Origin: Roseomonas sp. KE0001
GTDB taxonomy: Bacteria; Pseudomonadota; Alphaproteobacteria; Acetobacterales; Acetobacteraceae
Assembly: GCF_016107285.1 (NCBI RefSeq)
Contig: NZ_RCVQ01000002.1
Coordinates: forward strand, 434,001 to 498,000
Direction of reading: 5' to 3'
DNA: 64,000 bases
The notes below the pieces were generated by a model that did not search any database, was not told where the DNA came from, and was given only the letters and a program-made list of their open reading frames with translations. Made by a program: the position numbers and the translations under genes. Numbering within the stretch: the first letter of the stretch is position 1; every line of letters begins with the position of its first letter. Positions 26,669-34,643 of the stretch are shown in pieces.

Positions 26669-27619
26669 ATGCCCCGCGGCGACCTCTTCCCCGATATCGC
26701 GCCCTACGAGACCGGCCTGCTGCCGCTTTCGGGCGGGCATGTCATGTACTGGGAACAGGTCGGCAATCCGCGGGGCCAGCCGGTGCTGTTCCTGCACGGC
26801 GGGCCGGGAGCGGGAGCAGGGGCCGTGCACCGCCGCTTCTTCGACCCGCTGCACTGGCGCATCATCATCTTCGACCAGCGCGGCTCCGGCCGCTCCCGCC
26901 CGCTCGGTGAACTCGCCGGCAATACCACGCAGGAGCTGGTGGGCGACATCGAGACCCTGCGCCGCTTCCTTGGCCTGGAGCGTTGGCTGCTCTTCGGCGG
27001 CTCCTGGGGTTCCACCCTGGCCCTCGCCTATGCCCAAGAGCATCCCGGGCGCGTGGCCGGCTGCGTGCTGCGCGGCGTCTTTCTCGGGCGGCGGCGGGAG
27101 GTGGACTGGTTCCTCTACGGGCTGCGCCGGGTCTTCCCCGATGCCTGGGAGCAGTTCGCCGAGCATGTCCCGCCGGCCGAGCGGGGCGACCTGCTGGCCG
27201 CCTATCTGCGCCGCCTGACCGACCCCGACCCAACGGTGCATTTCGCCGCCGCCCGGGCCTGGAGCCAGTATGAGGGGCTCTGCAGCACGCTGATGCCGAG
27301 CCCCGACACGGTGGCGAGCTTCGCCCAGGACCGCACGGCGCTCGGCCTGGCGCGTATCGAGGCGCACTACTTCGCGCATGACCTCTTCCTGCCGCCGGAG
27401 GGGCTGCTCGGGCGCATGGAGCGCATCGCCCACCTGCCGGCCGAGATCGTGCAGGGGCGCTACGACATGGTCTGCCCCGCCGAGAGCGCCTTCGACCTGA
27501 CCGCCGCCTGGCCGCGCGCCCGGCTGACGGTGGTGCCGGATGCGGGGCATTCGGCGCTGGAGCCCGGGGTGCGGATGGCGCTGGTGGCCGCGGTCGAGCG
27601 CTTCCGCCGCCCGCGATGA
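26669..27619 (+). CDS. pip: Proline iminopeptidase
   Basis: A 316-residue alpha/beta-hydrolase that removes N-terminal proline from peptides in the cytoplasm. Oxyanion motif 'HGGPG' is at 43-47, the nucleophile S112 sits in 'GGSWGSTLALAYA', and D266 ('GRYDMVCP') and H294 ('DAGHSALEP') complete the triad. ATG 26669 gives the standard N-terminus 'DLFPDIAPYETG' and length; earlier in-frame starts at 26555 and 26627 would add an unrelated Arg-rich tail. Single gene. Confidence 0.94.
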   Translation: MPRGDLFPDIAPYETGLLPLSGGHVMYWEQVGNPRGQPVLFLHGGPGAGAGAVHRRFFDPLHWRIIIFDQRGSGRSRPLGELAGNTTQELVGDIETLRRFLGLERWLLFGGSWGSTLALAYAQEHPGRVAGCVLRGVFLGRRREVDWFLYGLRRVFPDAWEQFAEHVPPAERGDLLAAYLRRLTDPDPTVHFAAARAWSQYEGLCSTLMPSPDTVASFAQDRTALGLARIEAHYFAHDLFLPPEGLLGRMERIAHLPAEIVQGRYDMVCPAESAFDLTAAWPRARLTVVPDAGHSALEPGVRMALVAAVERFRRPR

Positions 27620-27680
27620 GGCCCAATGATGAGGAAGGGCGGTTTCGCCCTGGCGCGATCTGCTCTATTTTGCCGCCGGC

Positions 27681-27757
27681 GTCTCCGTAGCTCAGCAGGA
27701 TAGAGCACCAGATTCCTAATCTGGGGGCCGTGGGTTCGAATCCCGCCGGGGACACCA
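27681..27757 (+). tRNA. tRNA-Arg (anticodon CCT)
   Basis: A 77-base cloverleaf with encoded CCA. Acceptor GTCTCCG pairs with CGGGGAC (one G-U). The D-arm contains GCTCAGCAGGATAGAGC. The anticodon stem is CCAGA/TCTGG around loop TTCCTAA, so the anticodon is CCT (reads AGG). The T-arm is GTGGGTTCGAATCCCGC. Isolated from other tRNAs. Confidence 0.96.
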
Positions 27758-28069
27758 TTCACCGATAATCCGCGCGTTTCCCGGCACGGACAGCCATCCC
27801 TCCGCATCGTGCCGCCTGCCCACCCCTCGATGACGCGCGCCACAGCCGCGCCGCCCTCGCGGGAGCCACTTGCGTCAATCAGGCCCCGTGCTTCGCCGGC
27901 AGCGAATGCGGAAGTCGCCACCGGCCGCCCTCCATGACGCTTCGCAACTCTTCTTCACTTGGCGTCGCGCCCCGGGCAGGAGCAAGCTGAACTATCGGTT
28001 TCGTAATTTTTTGGATATGATCCAGCCACAGACCGTCGCGGCCCCTCCATCTAAGATGTGGAACATGTG
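27758..28069. other. Intergenic region after tRNA-Arg
   Basis: About 310 bases with no supported gene. The part from 27990 to 28060 is clearly less GC-rich (includes TAATTTTTTGGATATGA) and probably holds the APC permease promoter. No integrase gene or repeated tRNA 3' end was noticed. Confidence 0.5.
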
Positions 28070-29413
28070 ATGCCGCAGCCCGGAACATCGGAAGCGCGGT
28101 CCGGTCTGTCGGTGCTCGACGCGGTGGTCATTCTGGTCGGCATCGTGGTCGGGGTGGGCATCTTCCGCACCCCCTCGCTCGTCGCGTCCCAGGTGGACAG
28201 CGAGGCCGCCTTCCTGGGTGTCTGGCTGATAGGTGGCCTCATCACCCTGGTGGGCGCCCTCTGCTACGCCGAACTTTCCGCCGCCCATCCCCAGAGCGGA
28301 GGAGAGTACCATTTCCTGTCCCGCGCCTATGGCCGCCCCGTGGCCATGCTGTTCGGCTGGGCGCGGAGCGCGGTGATCCAGACCGGCGCCATCGCCGCCG
28401 TCGCCTTCGTCCTCGGAGATTACGCCGCGGCCGCCCTGCCCCTCGGGCCGTATGGCAGCGCGGTCTACGCGGCGCTGGCCGTGGTGATGCTGACGGCCGT
28501 CAACATCGCCGGCACCTTCCAGAGCAAGACCTTGCAGCTGGCGGTCACCACGCTCGAGATCGGCGCCATCCTCGCCATCATCGGCCTCGGCCTGCTGGCG
28601 GCGCCCGAGGCCACGGCCCCGTCGCCGGTCTCCGCTCCGGCGATGGGATCGCTCGGCCTCGCCCTGGTCTTCGTGCTCCTGACCTATGGCGGCTGGAACG
28701 AGGCCTCCTACCTGACCGGCGAGGTGCGGGACGCGCCGCGCAACATCGCCCGCGTCTTCCTGATCGGTACCGCCCTGCTGGTTGGCCTCTACCTGCTGGT
28801 CAACATCGCGCTGCTGGCCGTGCTGGGGCTGGAGGGGCTGCGCCGCTCCGACGCCGTGGCCGCCGACATGATGCGCGTGGTGGCCGGGGAGGCGGGGGCG
28901 GGCATCGTCACCGCCGCCGTGGTCGTCGCCGCCGTCTCCACCCTGAATGCCACCATCTTCACCGGCGCCCGCTCCGCCGCCGCCCTGGCGCGGGACGTCA
29001 CCTGGCTGGCGAGGATGGGCGAATGGAACCAGGCCCGCCACACGCCGACGCGGGGGCTGCTCCTGCAGGGCGCGGTGGCCCTGGCACTGGTGGGATTCGG
29101 CGCCGCCACGCAGGATGGCTTCCGCGCCATGGTGGATTACGGCGCGCCGGTGTTCTGGGGCTTCATGTTGATGACGGGCCTGGCCTTGTTCGTGCTGCGA
29201 TGGCGGGAGCCGGAGCGGGTGCTGCCCTTCCGGGTACCGCTCTACCCCCTCACGCCCATCCTGTTCTGCCTGGCCTGCGCCTACATGCTGCATTCCAGCA
29301 TCGCTTATACCGGCCTCGGCGCCCTGGTGGGGCTGGCCGCCGTGGCGGCGGGCGCGCCTCTGCTGCTGTTCCGCCGCCGCGAGGTACCTCCCTTGCCCGC
29401 CTCCTCCCCCTAG
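28070..29413 (+). CDS. APC family amino acid / amine permease
   Basis: A 447-residue inner-membrane transporter of the amino acid-polyamine-organocation superfamily with about 12 helices. Helix 1 has the unwound 'GIVVGVGIFRTPS', helix 2 'FLGVWLIGGLITLVGALCYAEL' and loop 2 'AHPQSGGEYHFLSRAYG', all family signatures. 'LTYGGWNEASYLTGEVRDAPRNIAR' is typical of LAT-like members. ATG 28070 preferred (GGAA 6 bases ahead) over GTG 28058 or 28067. The substrate is not predictable. A secreted methyltransferase follows 25 bases later. Confidence 0.9.
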   Translation: MPQPGTSEARSGLSVLDAVVILVGIVVGVGIFRTPSLVASQVDSEAAFLGVWLIGGLITLVGALCYAELSAAHPQSGGEYHFLSRAYGRPVAMLFGWARSAVIQTGAIAAVAFVLGDYAAAALPLGPYGSAVYAALAVVMLTAVNIAGTFQSKTLQLAVTTLEIGAILAIIGLGLLAAPEATAPSPVSAPAMGSLGLALVFVLLTYGGWNEASYLTGEVRDAPRNIARVFLIGTALLVGLYLLVNIALLAVLGLEGLRRSDAVAADMMRVVAGEAGAGIVTAAVVVAAVSTLNATIFTGARSAAALARDVTWLARMGEWNQARHTPTRGLLLQGAVALALVGFGAATQDGFRAMVDYGAPVFWGFMLMTGLALFVLRWREPERVLPFRVPLYPLTPILFCLACAYMLHSSIAYTGLGALVGLAAVAAGAPLLLFRRREVPPLPASSP

Positions 29414-29438
29414 CCCCCTGATCCCGGAAAGGCCCCAC

Positions 29439-30254
29439 ATGACGCGCTTCTCCACACTCGTCGTGGCCACCGCCCTCTCCGCCCTTGTGTCGCAGGGCGT
29501 CCTGGCGCAGCAGCCGGCCGCGCCGCCCGCCTATGCGCCCACGGTGGGGCAGGCCGGCAAGGACGTGATCTGGCTGCCCACCCAGGCCTGGCTGATCGAG
29601 CGGATGCTGGATATGGCGGCGGTGACGCCGCAGGATCGGCTGGTGGATCTCGGCTCGGGCGATGGCCGCACGGTGATCGCCGCGGCCAAGCGCGGGCTGC
29701 GCGCCCACGGCATCGAGTACAACGCGGATCTGGTGGAGCATTCCCGCCGCAGCGCGCAGGCGGAAGGCGTGGCGGATCGCGCCACCTTCTCCCAGGGGGA
29801 CATCTTCCAGTCCGATTTCTCGGACGCCACGGTGGTGACGCTGTTCCTGTTGCAAGCCCTGAATGAGCGCCTCCGCCCCACCCTGCTGGCCATGGAGCCG
29901 GGCACCCGCGTGGTCTCCAACACCTTCACCATGGGAGACTGGACACCGGATGACGAGGTGGTCGGCGAGTCCGGCTGCACCAGCTTCTGTCGTGCCTATA
30001 AATGGGTGATCCCGGCACAGGCCGGTGGCGAATGGCGGCTCGGCGAGGGCCGGCTGGCCCTCGTGCAGCGCTACCAGATGCTGACCGGCACCCTGACGCT
30101 GGATGGCCGCACGATGGACATCACGGATGGCCGCATGGATGGTCGCCGCATCAGCTTCGAGGCAGGAGGCCGCCGCTACCAGGGCGAGGTGCGCGAGGGC
30201 CGCATCTCCGGTCAGGTCGAGGGCGCGGCCTGGAGCGCGGAACGCCCGGGGTAA
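29439..30254 (+). CDS. SAM-dependent methyltransferase-like protein with signal peptide
   Basis: 271 residues. The N-terminus is a Sec signal ('FSTLVVATALSALVSQGVLAQ', cleavage near A-Q-Q). The mature part has a class I methyltransferase core: 'RLVDLGSGDGRTVIAAAKRG' with the glycine loop, 'AHGIEYNADLVEHSR' with the strand-2 acidic residue, and 'ATVVTLFLLQALNERLRPTL'. The C-terminal ~80 residues form repeated beta strands ('GTLTLDGRTMDITDGRMDG', 'GRRYQGEVREGRISGQVEG'). SAM is not expected in the periplasm, so either the N-terminus is a membrane anchor or the domain has another role. Starts 25 bases after the APC permease; likely cotranscribed. Confidence 0.82.
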   Translation: MTRFSTLVVATALSALVSQGVLAQQPAAPPAYAPTVGQAGKDVIWLPTQAWLIERMLDMAAVTPQDRLVDLGSGDGRTVIAAAKRGLRAHGIEYNADLVEHSRRSAQAEGVADRATFSQGDIFQSDFSDATVVTLFLLQALNERLRPTLLAMEPGTRVVSNTFTMGDWTPDDEVVGESGCTSFCRAYKWVIPAQAGGEWRLGEGRLALVQRYQMLTGTLTLDGRTMDITDGRMDGRRISFEAGGRRYQGEVREGRISGQVEGAAWSAERPG

Positions 30255-30281
30255 GGGCGGGCTTCGGCGGCGCTTCTCCGC

Positions 30282-30983
30282 TCAGTCCGGCGGCGGGCTC
30301 GCCGCCAGCAGCGCGGCGATGAAGGCGCCATGCTCGCGCAGATCGCGCGTGACGGCGGCGCGGGCGGCCTCGCCGTCATGCGCCTCCAGCGCCCGCAGCA
30401 GGGCCTGGTGCGGGTGCGCCTGCGGGGTCAGCGGGCGCGGCGCGGCGAACAGCAGATTGATCGTCGGCCCCGCCTGCACCCAGAGCCCCTCGACCAGGCG
30501 CTGCAGGATCGGCATGCGCGCCAGGGCGATGGTGCGGAAGTGGAAGCGCTCGTTCTCCGTCAGGACCATGCGGGCGTCGTTGCGCATCCGCCCCTCGGCG
30601 ACGCGGTCATGGATGGCGCGCAACTCGGCGATCTCGGCCGGCAGGGCCAGTTCGGCGGCGCGGGCGGCAGCGCGGCCCTCGAGGTCCACGCGCAGGTCCA
30701 TGATCTCGGCATAGCGGTCGGGATGCAGCCGGGGCACACGGGCGACGCCGCGCGCATCCAGGTCCAGCGCCCCTTCCGAGGCGAGGCGGAGCAGGGCCTC
30801 GCGCACCGGGGTCGGGCTGACGCCCAGCTCCTGCGCCAGCAGCCGGTGCACCAGCTTCTGGCCCGGCATCAGCCGGCCGGACATCAGCGCGGCACGGAGC
30901 TGCCGATAGGCCTTTCCGGCCAGGGAATCCTCGCGGTGAATGGGCGCCAGGGGCAGGCCGTCCGAGGGCAGGCTATCGTCCAT
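30282..30983 (-). CDS. GntR family regulator, FCD subfamily (module A)
   Basis: 233 residues. An N-terminal winged helix ('AYRQLRAALMSGRLMPGQKL', 'LAQELGVSPTPVREALLRLASEGAL') and a C-terminal FCD helical effector domain with likely metal/ligand residues in 'DLRVDLEGRAA', 'ENERFHFRTIAL' and 'HPHQALLRALEAHDG'. ATG 30983 gives the normal N-terminus. It is divergent from the ThDP enzyme across 83 bp holding two perfect palindromes, so it most likely represses the divergent catabolic operon and itself until a substrate-derived acid is bound. Confidence 0.9.
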   Translation of the reverse strand: MDDSLPSDGLPLAPIHREDSLAGKAYRQLRAALMSGRLMPGQKLVHRLLAQELGVSPTPVREALLRLASEGALDLDARGVARVPRLHPDRYAEIMDLRVDLEGRAAARAAELALPAEIAELRAIHDRVAEGRMRNDARMVLTENERFHFRTIALARMPILQRLVEGLWVQAGPTINLLFAAPRPLTPQAHPHQALLRALEAHDGEAARAAVTRDLREHGAFIAALLAASPPPD

Positions 30984-31005
30984 GCGGCGGAGATCCCCGG
31001 AGTGA

Positions 31006-31019
31006 CTTGACGAGTCAAG
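31006..31019. promoter_or_regulatory. Palindrome CTTGAC-GA-GTCAAG
   Basis: A perfect 6-2-6 inverted repeat, 23 bases upstream of the GntR start in the shared GntR/ThDP-enzyme intergenic region. Candidate regulator site or promoter element for the GntR gene. Confidence 0.55.
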
Positions 31020-31028
31020 CACGGCGTT

Positions 31029-31044
31029 ATTTGCTATAGCAAAT
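31029..31044. promoter_or_regulatory. 16-bp palindrome ATTTGCTATAGCAAAT, probable GntR operator
   Basis: A perfect palindrome 22 bases ahead of the ThDP-enzyme start and 45 bases from the GntR start. Size and symmetry suit a dimeric FCD regulator, and its core resembles the site before the GntR gene at 62144. Confidence 0.7.
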
Positions 31045-31066
31045 CGCAAAAACACCAGGAAACGCC

Positions 31067-32803
31067 ATGCCTGCCTCCGCTCCCGCCCCATCCCGCGACA
31101 CGCCCAACGCGACCGTCGCCCTGCGCCTGGCCGAGGCCCTGGCCCGCCACGGCGTGACGCTGACCTTCGGCCAGAGCCTGCCCTCGGCCTTTCATCTGGC
31201 CGCGCCCCATGCCGGGATCGAGCAGAAGGTCTACCGCCAGGAGAACATGGGCGGCACCATGGCCGACGGCTATGCGCGCGTCTCGCACAAGGTCGGCGTG
31301 GTCACGGCGCAGAACGGCCCCGCCGCCGCCCTGCTGGTGCCGCCGCTGGCCGAGGCGATGAAGGCCAGCGTGCCGGTTCTCGCCCTGGTGCAGGAAGTGT
31401 CGCGCGACAGCGCCGACCGCAACGCCTTCCAGGAGCTCGACCACCTCGCCCTCTTCGCGCCGGTGGCCAAGCTGGTACGGCGGATCGACCGGGCCGACCG
31501 GCTGGAGGACTATGTGGACATGGCCTTCACCGCCGCCACCTCGGGCCGGCCGGGCCCGGCGGTGCTGCTGCTGCCGGCCGACCTGCTGCTGGAGCAGGCG
31601 GTGCCGGTGGCCGGACGCCGGGCCAGCCTCGGCCGGTATCCGCTCGACCGCACCCTGCCCGAGGCCGTGCGCATCGAGGCCGCGGCGGCGGCGCTGGCGG
31701 GGGCGCGGCAGCCGCTGATGATCGCCGGCGGCGGCGTGCATCTCTCGGACGCGGCGGAGGAGCTCGCCGCGCTGCAGGAGGCGGCGCACCTGCCCGTCGC
31801 CACCACCTTCATGGGCAAGGGCGCGGTTGCCGAGACGCACCCGCTCTCGCTCGGCGTCGTCGGCAACACCATGGGGCTCGGCGCCCGCACGCACGCGATG
31901 CGGCCGCTGGTCGAGGAGGCGGATGTCGTCCTGCTGGTCGGCAACCGCACCAACCAGAACGGCACCGACAGCTGGTCGCTCTACCCGCGCGCCGCCCGCT
32001 TCATCCATATCGACCCCGATCCCATCGAGATCGGCCGCAACTACGAGGCGATGCGCCTGGCCGGTGACGCGAAGGCGACGCTGGCGGCGCTGCGCGAGGC
32101 GATGTTGCGCCAGGACCTCGCCGCGCGCGCGGCGGCGCGGCCCGCGGTTGAGGCGCGCATCGCCGAGGCCGTCCGCGGATGGGAGAGGCTCACCGCCGGG
32201 GTGCGCGGGCGCGATGGCGGGCCGGTGCGCCCCGAGCGCGTCGCCGCCGAGATCGACCGCCGCATGCCGGAGGACGGCATCATGGTCGCCGATGCCTCCT
32301 ACTCCTCGAACTGGATCAACATCCACATGACGGCGAAGCGCGCCGGGCAGCGCTTCCTGACGCCGCGCGGCCTGGCCGGGCTCGGCTGGGGCGTGCCGCT
32401 GGCGATCGGCGCCCAGGTGGCGGCGCCGGAGCAGCGCGTGGTCTGCCTCTGCGGCGATGGCGGCTTCGGCCATTCCTGGGCCGAGCTGGAGACGCTGTTC
32501 CGCCTGCAGCTCCCGGTCACGGTGGTGGTGCTGAACAACGGCATCCTCGGCTTCCAGAAGCACGCGGAGGACGCCAAGTTCGGCGAGCACACCATCGCCT
32601 GCGACTTCGCCAGCGTCGACCATGCCGCCATCGCGCGGGCCTGCGGCATCTCCGGCGTGCGGGTGGAGCGCGGCGAGGATCTCGGCGCCGCGTTGGATGC
32701 CGCCTTCGCCGCCGGGAAGCCGGCGCTGATCGAGGTGATCACCGACCCCGAGGCCAAGCCGCCGATCACCGTCTTCCACGGGCACTTCCCCGAGCCCTTC
32801 TGA
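31067..32803 (+). CDS. Thiamine diphosphate-dependent enzyme, acetolactate-synthase-like
   Basis: A 578-residue three-domain ThDP enzyme. The catalytic glutamate is E59 in 'YRQENMGGTMADGYAR'. The middle domain has 'RQPLMIAGGGVHLSDAAEEL'. The cofactor motif runs from 'GDGGFGHSWAELETLF' (about residue 463) to 'VVVLNNGILGF'. It resembles acetolactate synthases, benzoylformate decarboxylases and related 2-oxo acid decarboxylases; the reaction cannot be fixed by eye. As first gene of an operon with a dehydrogenase, an SDR and a Tct importer, it is more likely catabolic than a branched-chain synthase. ATG 31067 follows AGGAAA. Confidence 0.85.
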   Translation: MPASAPAPSRDTPNATVALRLAEALARHGVTLTFGQSLPSAFHLAAPHAGIEQKVYRQENMGGTMADGYARVSHKVGVVTAQNGPAAALLVPPLAEAMKASVPVLALVQEVSRDSADRNAFQELDHLALFAPVAKLVRRIDRADRLEDYVDMAFTAATSGRPGPAVLLLPADLLLEQAVPVAGRRASLGRYPLDRTLPEAVRIEAAAAALAGARQPLMIAGGGVHLSDAAEELAALQEAAHLPVATTFMGKGAVAETHPLSLGVVGNTMGLGARTHAMRPLVEEADVVLLVGNRTNQNGTDSWSLYPRAARFIHIDPDPIEIGRNYEAMRLAGDAKATLAALREAMLRQDLAARAAARPAVEARIAEAVRGWERLTAGVRGRDGGPVRPERVAAEIDRRMPEDGIMVADASYSSNWINIHMTAKRAGQRFLTPRGLAGLGWGVPLAIGAQVAAPEQRVVCLCGDGGFGHSWAELETLFRLQLPVTVVVLNNGILGFQKHAEDAKFGEHTIACDFASVDHAAIARACGISGVRVERGEDLGAALDAAFAAGKPALIEVITDPEAKPPITVFHGHFPEPF

Positions 32804-33831
32804 TGCTGGCGCTGCGCAAGACGCGGCCCGGCCCGGGGCTGCAGGCGCTGGAGGTGCCGGAGCCCGGCGCTCCGGCGGCGGGCGAGGTGCTGGTGCGGAT
32901 CGAGGCGGTGGGCATCTGCGGCAGCGATGTCCATGCCTATGAGTGGACCGAGGGCTACGGCCTCATGACGCCGCACCTGCCGCTGACGATGGGGCATGAG
33001 ATGGCGGGGCGTGTCCTCGCCGCCGGCCCGGGCGCGGACCTGCCCGAGGGGCTGCGCGTGGCGCTGCATCCGGGCCTGGTCTGCGGCCGCTGCGAGGCCT
33101 GCCGGCGGGGCGAGCCGCGCGGCTGCACCGGCCGCCGCACCCTGGGCCTGACCTGCGACGGCGGCTTCGCGCCGCTGCTGCGCCTGCCGGCGGCCAATCT
33201 CCTGCCGCTGCCGCCGGCGGTGGATGCCGAGCTGGGCGCGCTGGTCGAGCCGCTGGCGGTGGCGGCCGAGGCGGTGCGGCTCGGCGGGGTCGGCCTTGGC
33301 GACACCGTGCTGGTGCTGGGGCCGGGCACCATCGGCCAGGGGCTGGCGCTGATGGCGCGCGCGGCGGGGGCGGGGCGGGTGGTGATCGCCGGCCGCGCCG
33401 ACGCGCCGCGCTTCGCGGTGCTGCGGCGGCTCGGCTTCACCGATCTCGTCGATGTCGCCGAGGCGCCGCTGGCCGAGGGGGTGCGGGCGCTGACCGGCGG
33501 CGCGGTGGATGTGGTGCTGGAGGCGACGGGCCATCCGCCCTCCGTCACCGAGGCGCTCGGCGTGCTGCGGCGGGATGGCGTGCTGGTGGTGGCCGGCATC
33601 CACGCGGCGCCGCTCACCCTGCCGCTCACCGATTTCGTCCGCAACCGGCATCAGCTCCGCGCCTCGCACGGCTCGGCCCGCGGCACCTGGGACCGCGTGC
33701 TGGCCCTGCTGGCGCGCGACCCGGAGGGCTTCCGGCCGATGATCACGCACCGCCTGCCGCTCGAACGCGGCCTGGAGGGGTTCGAACTGTCCCGCCAGCG
33801 CGCCGCCAGCAAGGTGATCCTGACCCCATGA
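32803..33831 (+). CDS. Zinc-dependent medium-chain alcohol/polyol dehydrogenase
   Basis: A 342-residue MDR-family dehydrogenase. Catalytic zinc ligands fit 'GICGSDVHAYE' and 'MGHEMAG'; the structural zinc site has 'CGRCEACRRGEPRGC'. The NAD loop is 'VLVLGPGTIGQGLALMA'. It resembles threonine / sorbitol / idonate-type dehydrogenases and probably oxidises a secondary hydroxyl. The TGATG junction with the ThDP gene overlaps by one base, and its own stop overlaps the SDR start by 4 bases, so the three are translationally coupled. Confidence 0.9.
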   Translation: MLALRKTRPGPGLQALEVPEPGAPAAGEVLVRIEAVGICGSDVHAYEWTEGYGLMTPHLPLTMGHEMAGRVLAAGPGADLPEGLRVALHPGLVCGRCEACRRGEPRGCTGRRTLGLTCDGGFAPLLRLPAANLLPLPPAVDAELGALVEPLAVAAEAVRLGGVGLGDTVLVLGPGTIGQGLALMARAAGAGRVVIAGRADAPRFAVLRRLGFTDLVDVAEAPLAEGVRALTGGAVDVVLEATGHPPSVTEALGVLRRDGVLVVAGIHAAPLTLPLTDFVRNRHQLRASHGSARGTWDRVLALLARDPEGFRPMITHRLPLERGLEGFELSRQRAASKVILTP

Positions 33832-34601
33832 ACGACATTGTCATCGGCGCCGAGGACCGCGTCGCGCTCGTCACCGGCGCCGCGCGCGGCCTCGGCGCCG
33901 CCATCGGCCGCAGCCTGGCCGAGGCCGGGCATCCGGTGGTGCTTGCCGATGTGCTGGAGGGCGTGGAGGCCCTGGCCGCCACGCTGAACGCCGCCGGCCA
34001 CCGGGCCCGCGCGCTGCGGCTCGACGTGGCGGACGAGGGCGCCATCGGCCGCCTGCCGGAGACGCTGGGCCCCTGGTGGGCGGCGCTGGGCGTGCTGGTG
34101 AACAATGCCGGCATCTCGCCCAAGGTGGAGGGCCGCAAGCGGCTGGTCGAGGAGATCCCGACGGAGGAATGGCGGCGGGTGATGGAGGTCAACCTGACCG
34201 GCCCCTTCCTGCTCTGCCGCGCCGCCATCCCGGTGCTGAAGCGGCGCGGCTGGGGCCGCGTCGTGATGATGACCAGCCAGGCCGCGCATGTGCCGAGCAG
34301 CATCACCGGCGCCTATTACGGGGCCTCCAAGGCCGGGCTGATGGGCTTCGCGCGCAACCTCGCGGTCGAGCTCGGGCCCTTCGGCATCACCGTCAACAGC
34401 GTGGCGCCCGGGCGCATCCGCACGGACATGGTGGCCGGCGCCGCGCCGGGGATGAACGAGGCCTTCCTGGCGCGCATTCCGCTCGGCCGGCTGGGGGAGC
34501 CGGCGGAGGTGGGCGCGGTGGTGCGCTTCCTGGCCTCGGACGAGGCCGCCTACCTGACCGGCACGACCATCGACGTCGGCGGCGGCAGCTACATGCCCTG
34601 A
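33828..34601 (+). CDS. SDR family oxidoreductase
   Basis: A 257-residue classical short-chain dehydrogenase/reductase. Cofactor motif 'TGAARGLGAAIG' (about 17-28), 'NNAGIS', the catalytic Ser in 'MMTSQAAH' and 'YYGASKAG' (Tyr-x-x-x-Lys), then 'NSVAPGRIRTDM' and the C-terminal 'YLTGTTIDVGGGSYMP'. Fits 3-oxoacyl reductase-like enzymes acting on hydroxy or oxo acids. Coupled to the upstream dehydrogenase by an ATGA overlap; the tctC gene follows after 42 bases. Confidence 0.92.
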   Translation: MNDIVIGAEDRVALVTGAARGLGAAIGRSLAEAGHPVVLADVLEGVEALAATLNAAGHRARALRLDVADEGAIGRLPETLGPWWAALGVLVNNAGISPKVEGRKRLVEEIPTEEWRRVMEVNLTGPFLLCRAAIPVLKRRGWGRVVMMTSQAAHVPSSITGAYYGASKAGLMGFARNLAVELGPFGITVNSVAPGRIRTDMVAGAAPGMNEAFLARIPLGRLGEPAEVGAVVRFLASDEAAYLTGTTIDVGGGSYMP

Positions 34602-34643
34602 GCCGCCACCCCGGCGGACAACGACATTCGGGAGGAAAGAATC

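Noticed and set aside
27879-28088. Possible 69-residue minus-strand gene
   Set aside because: No ribosome binding site, no recognisable domain, and it overlaps the start region of the APC permease.
31067-32803. Naming the ThDP enzyme ilvB
   Set aside because: There is no small regulatory subunit gene and the setting is catabolic; sequence inspection alone does not separate it from related decarboxylases.
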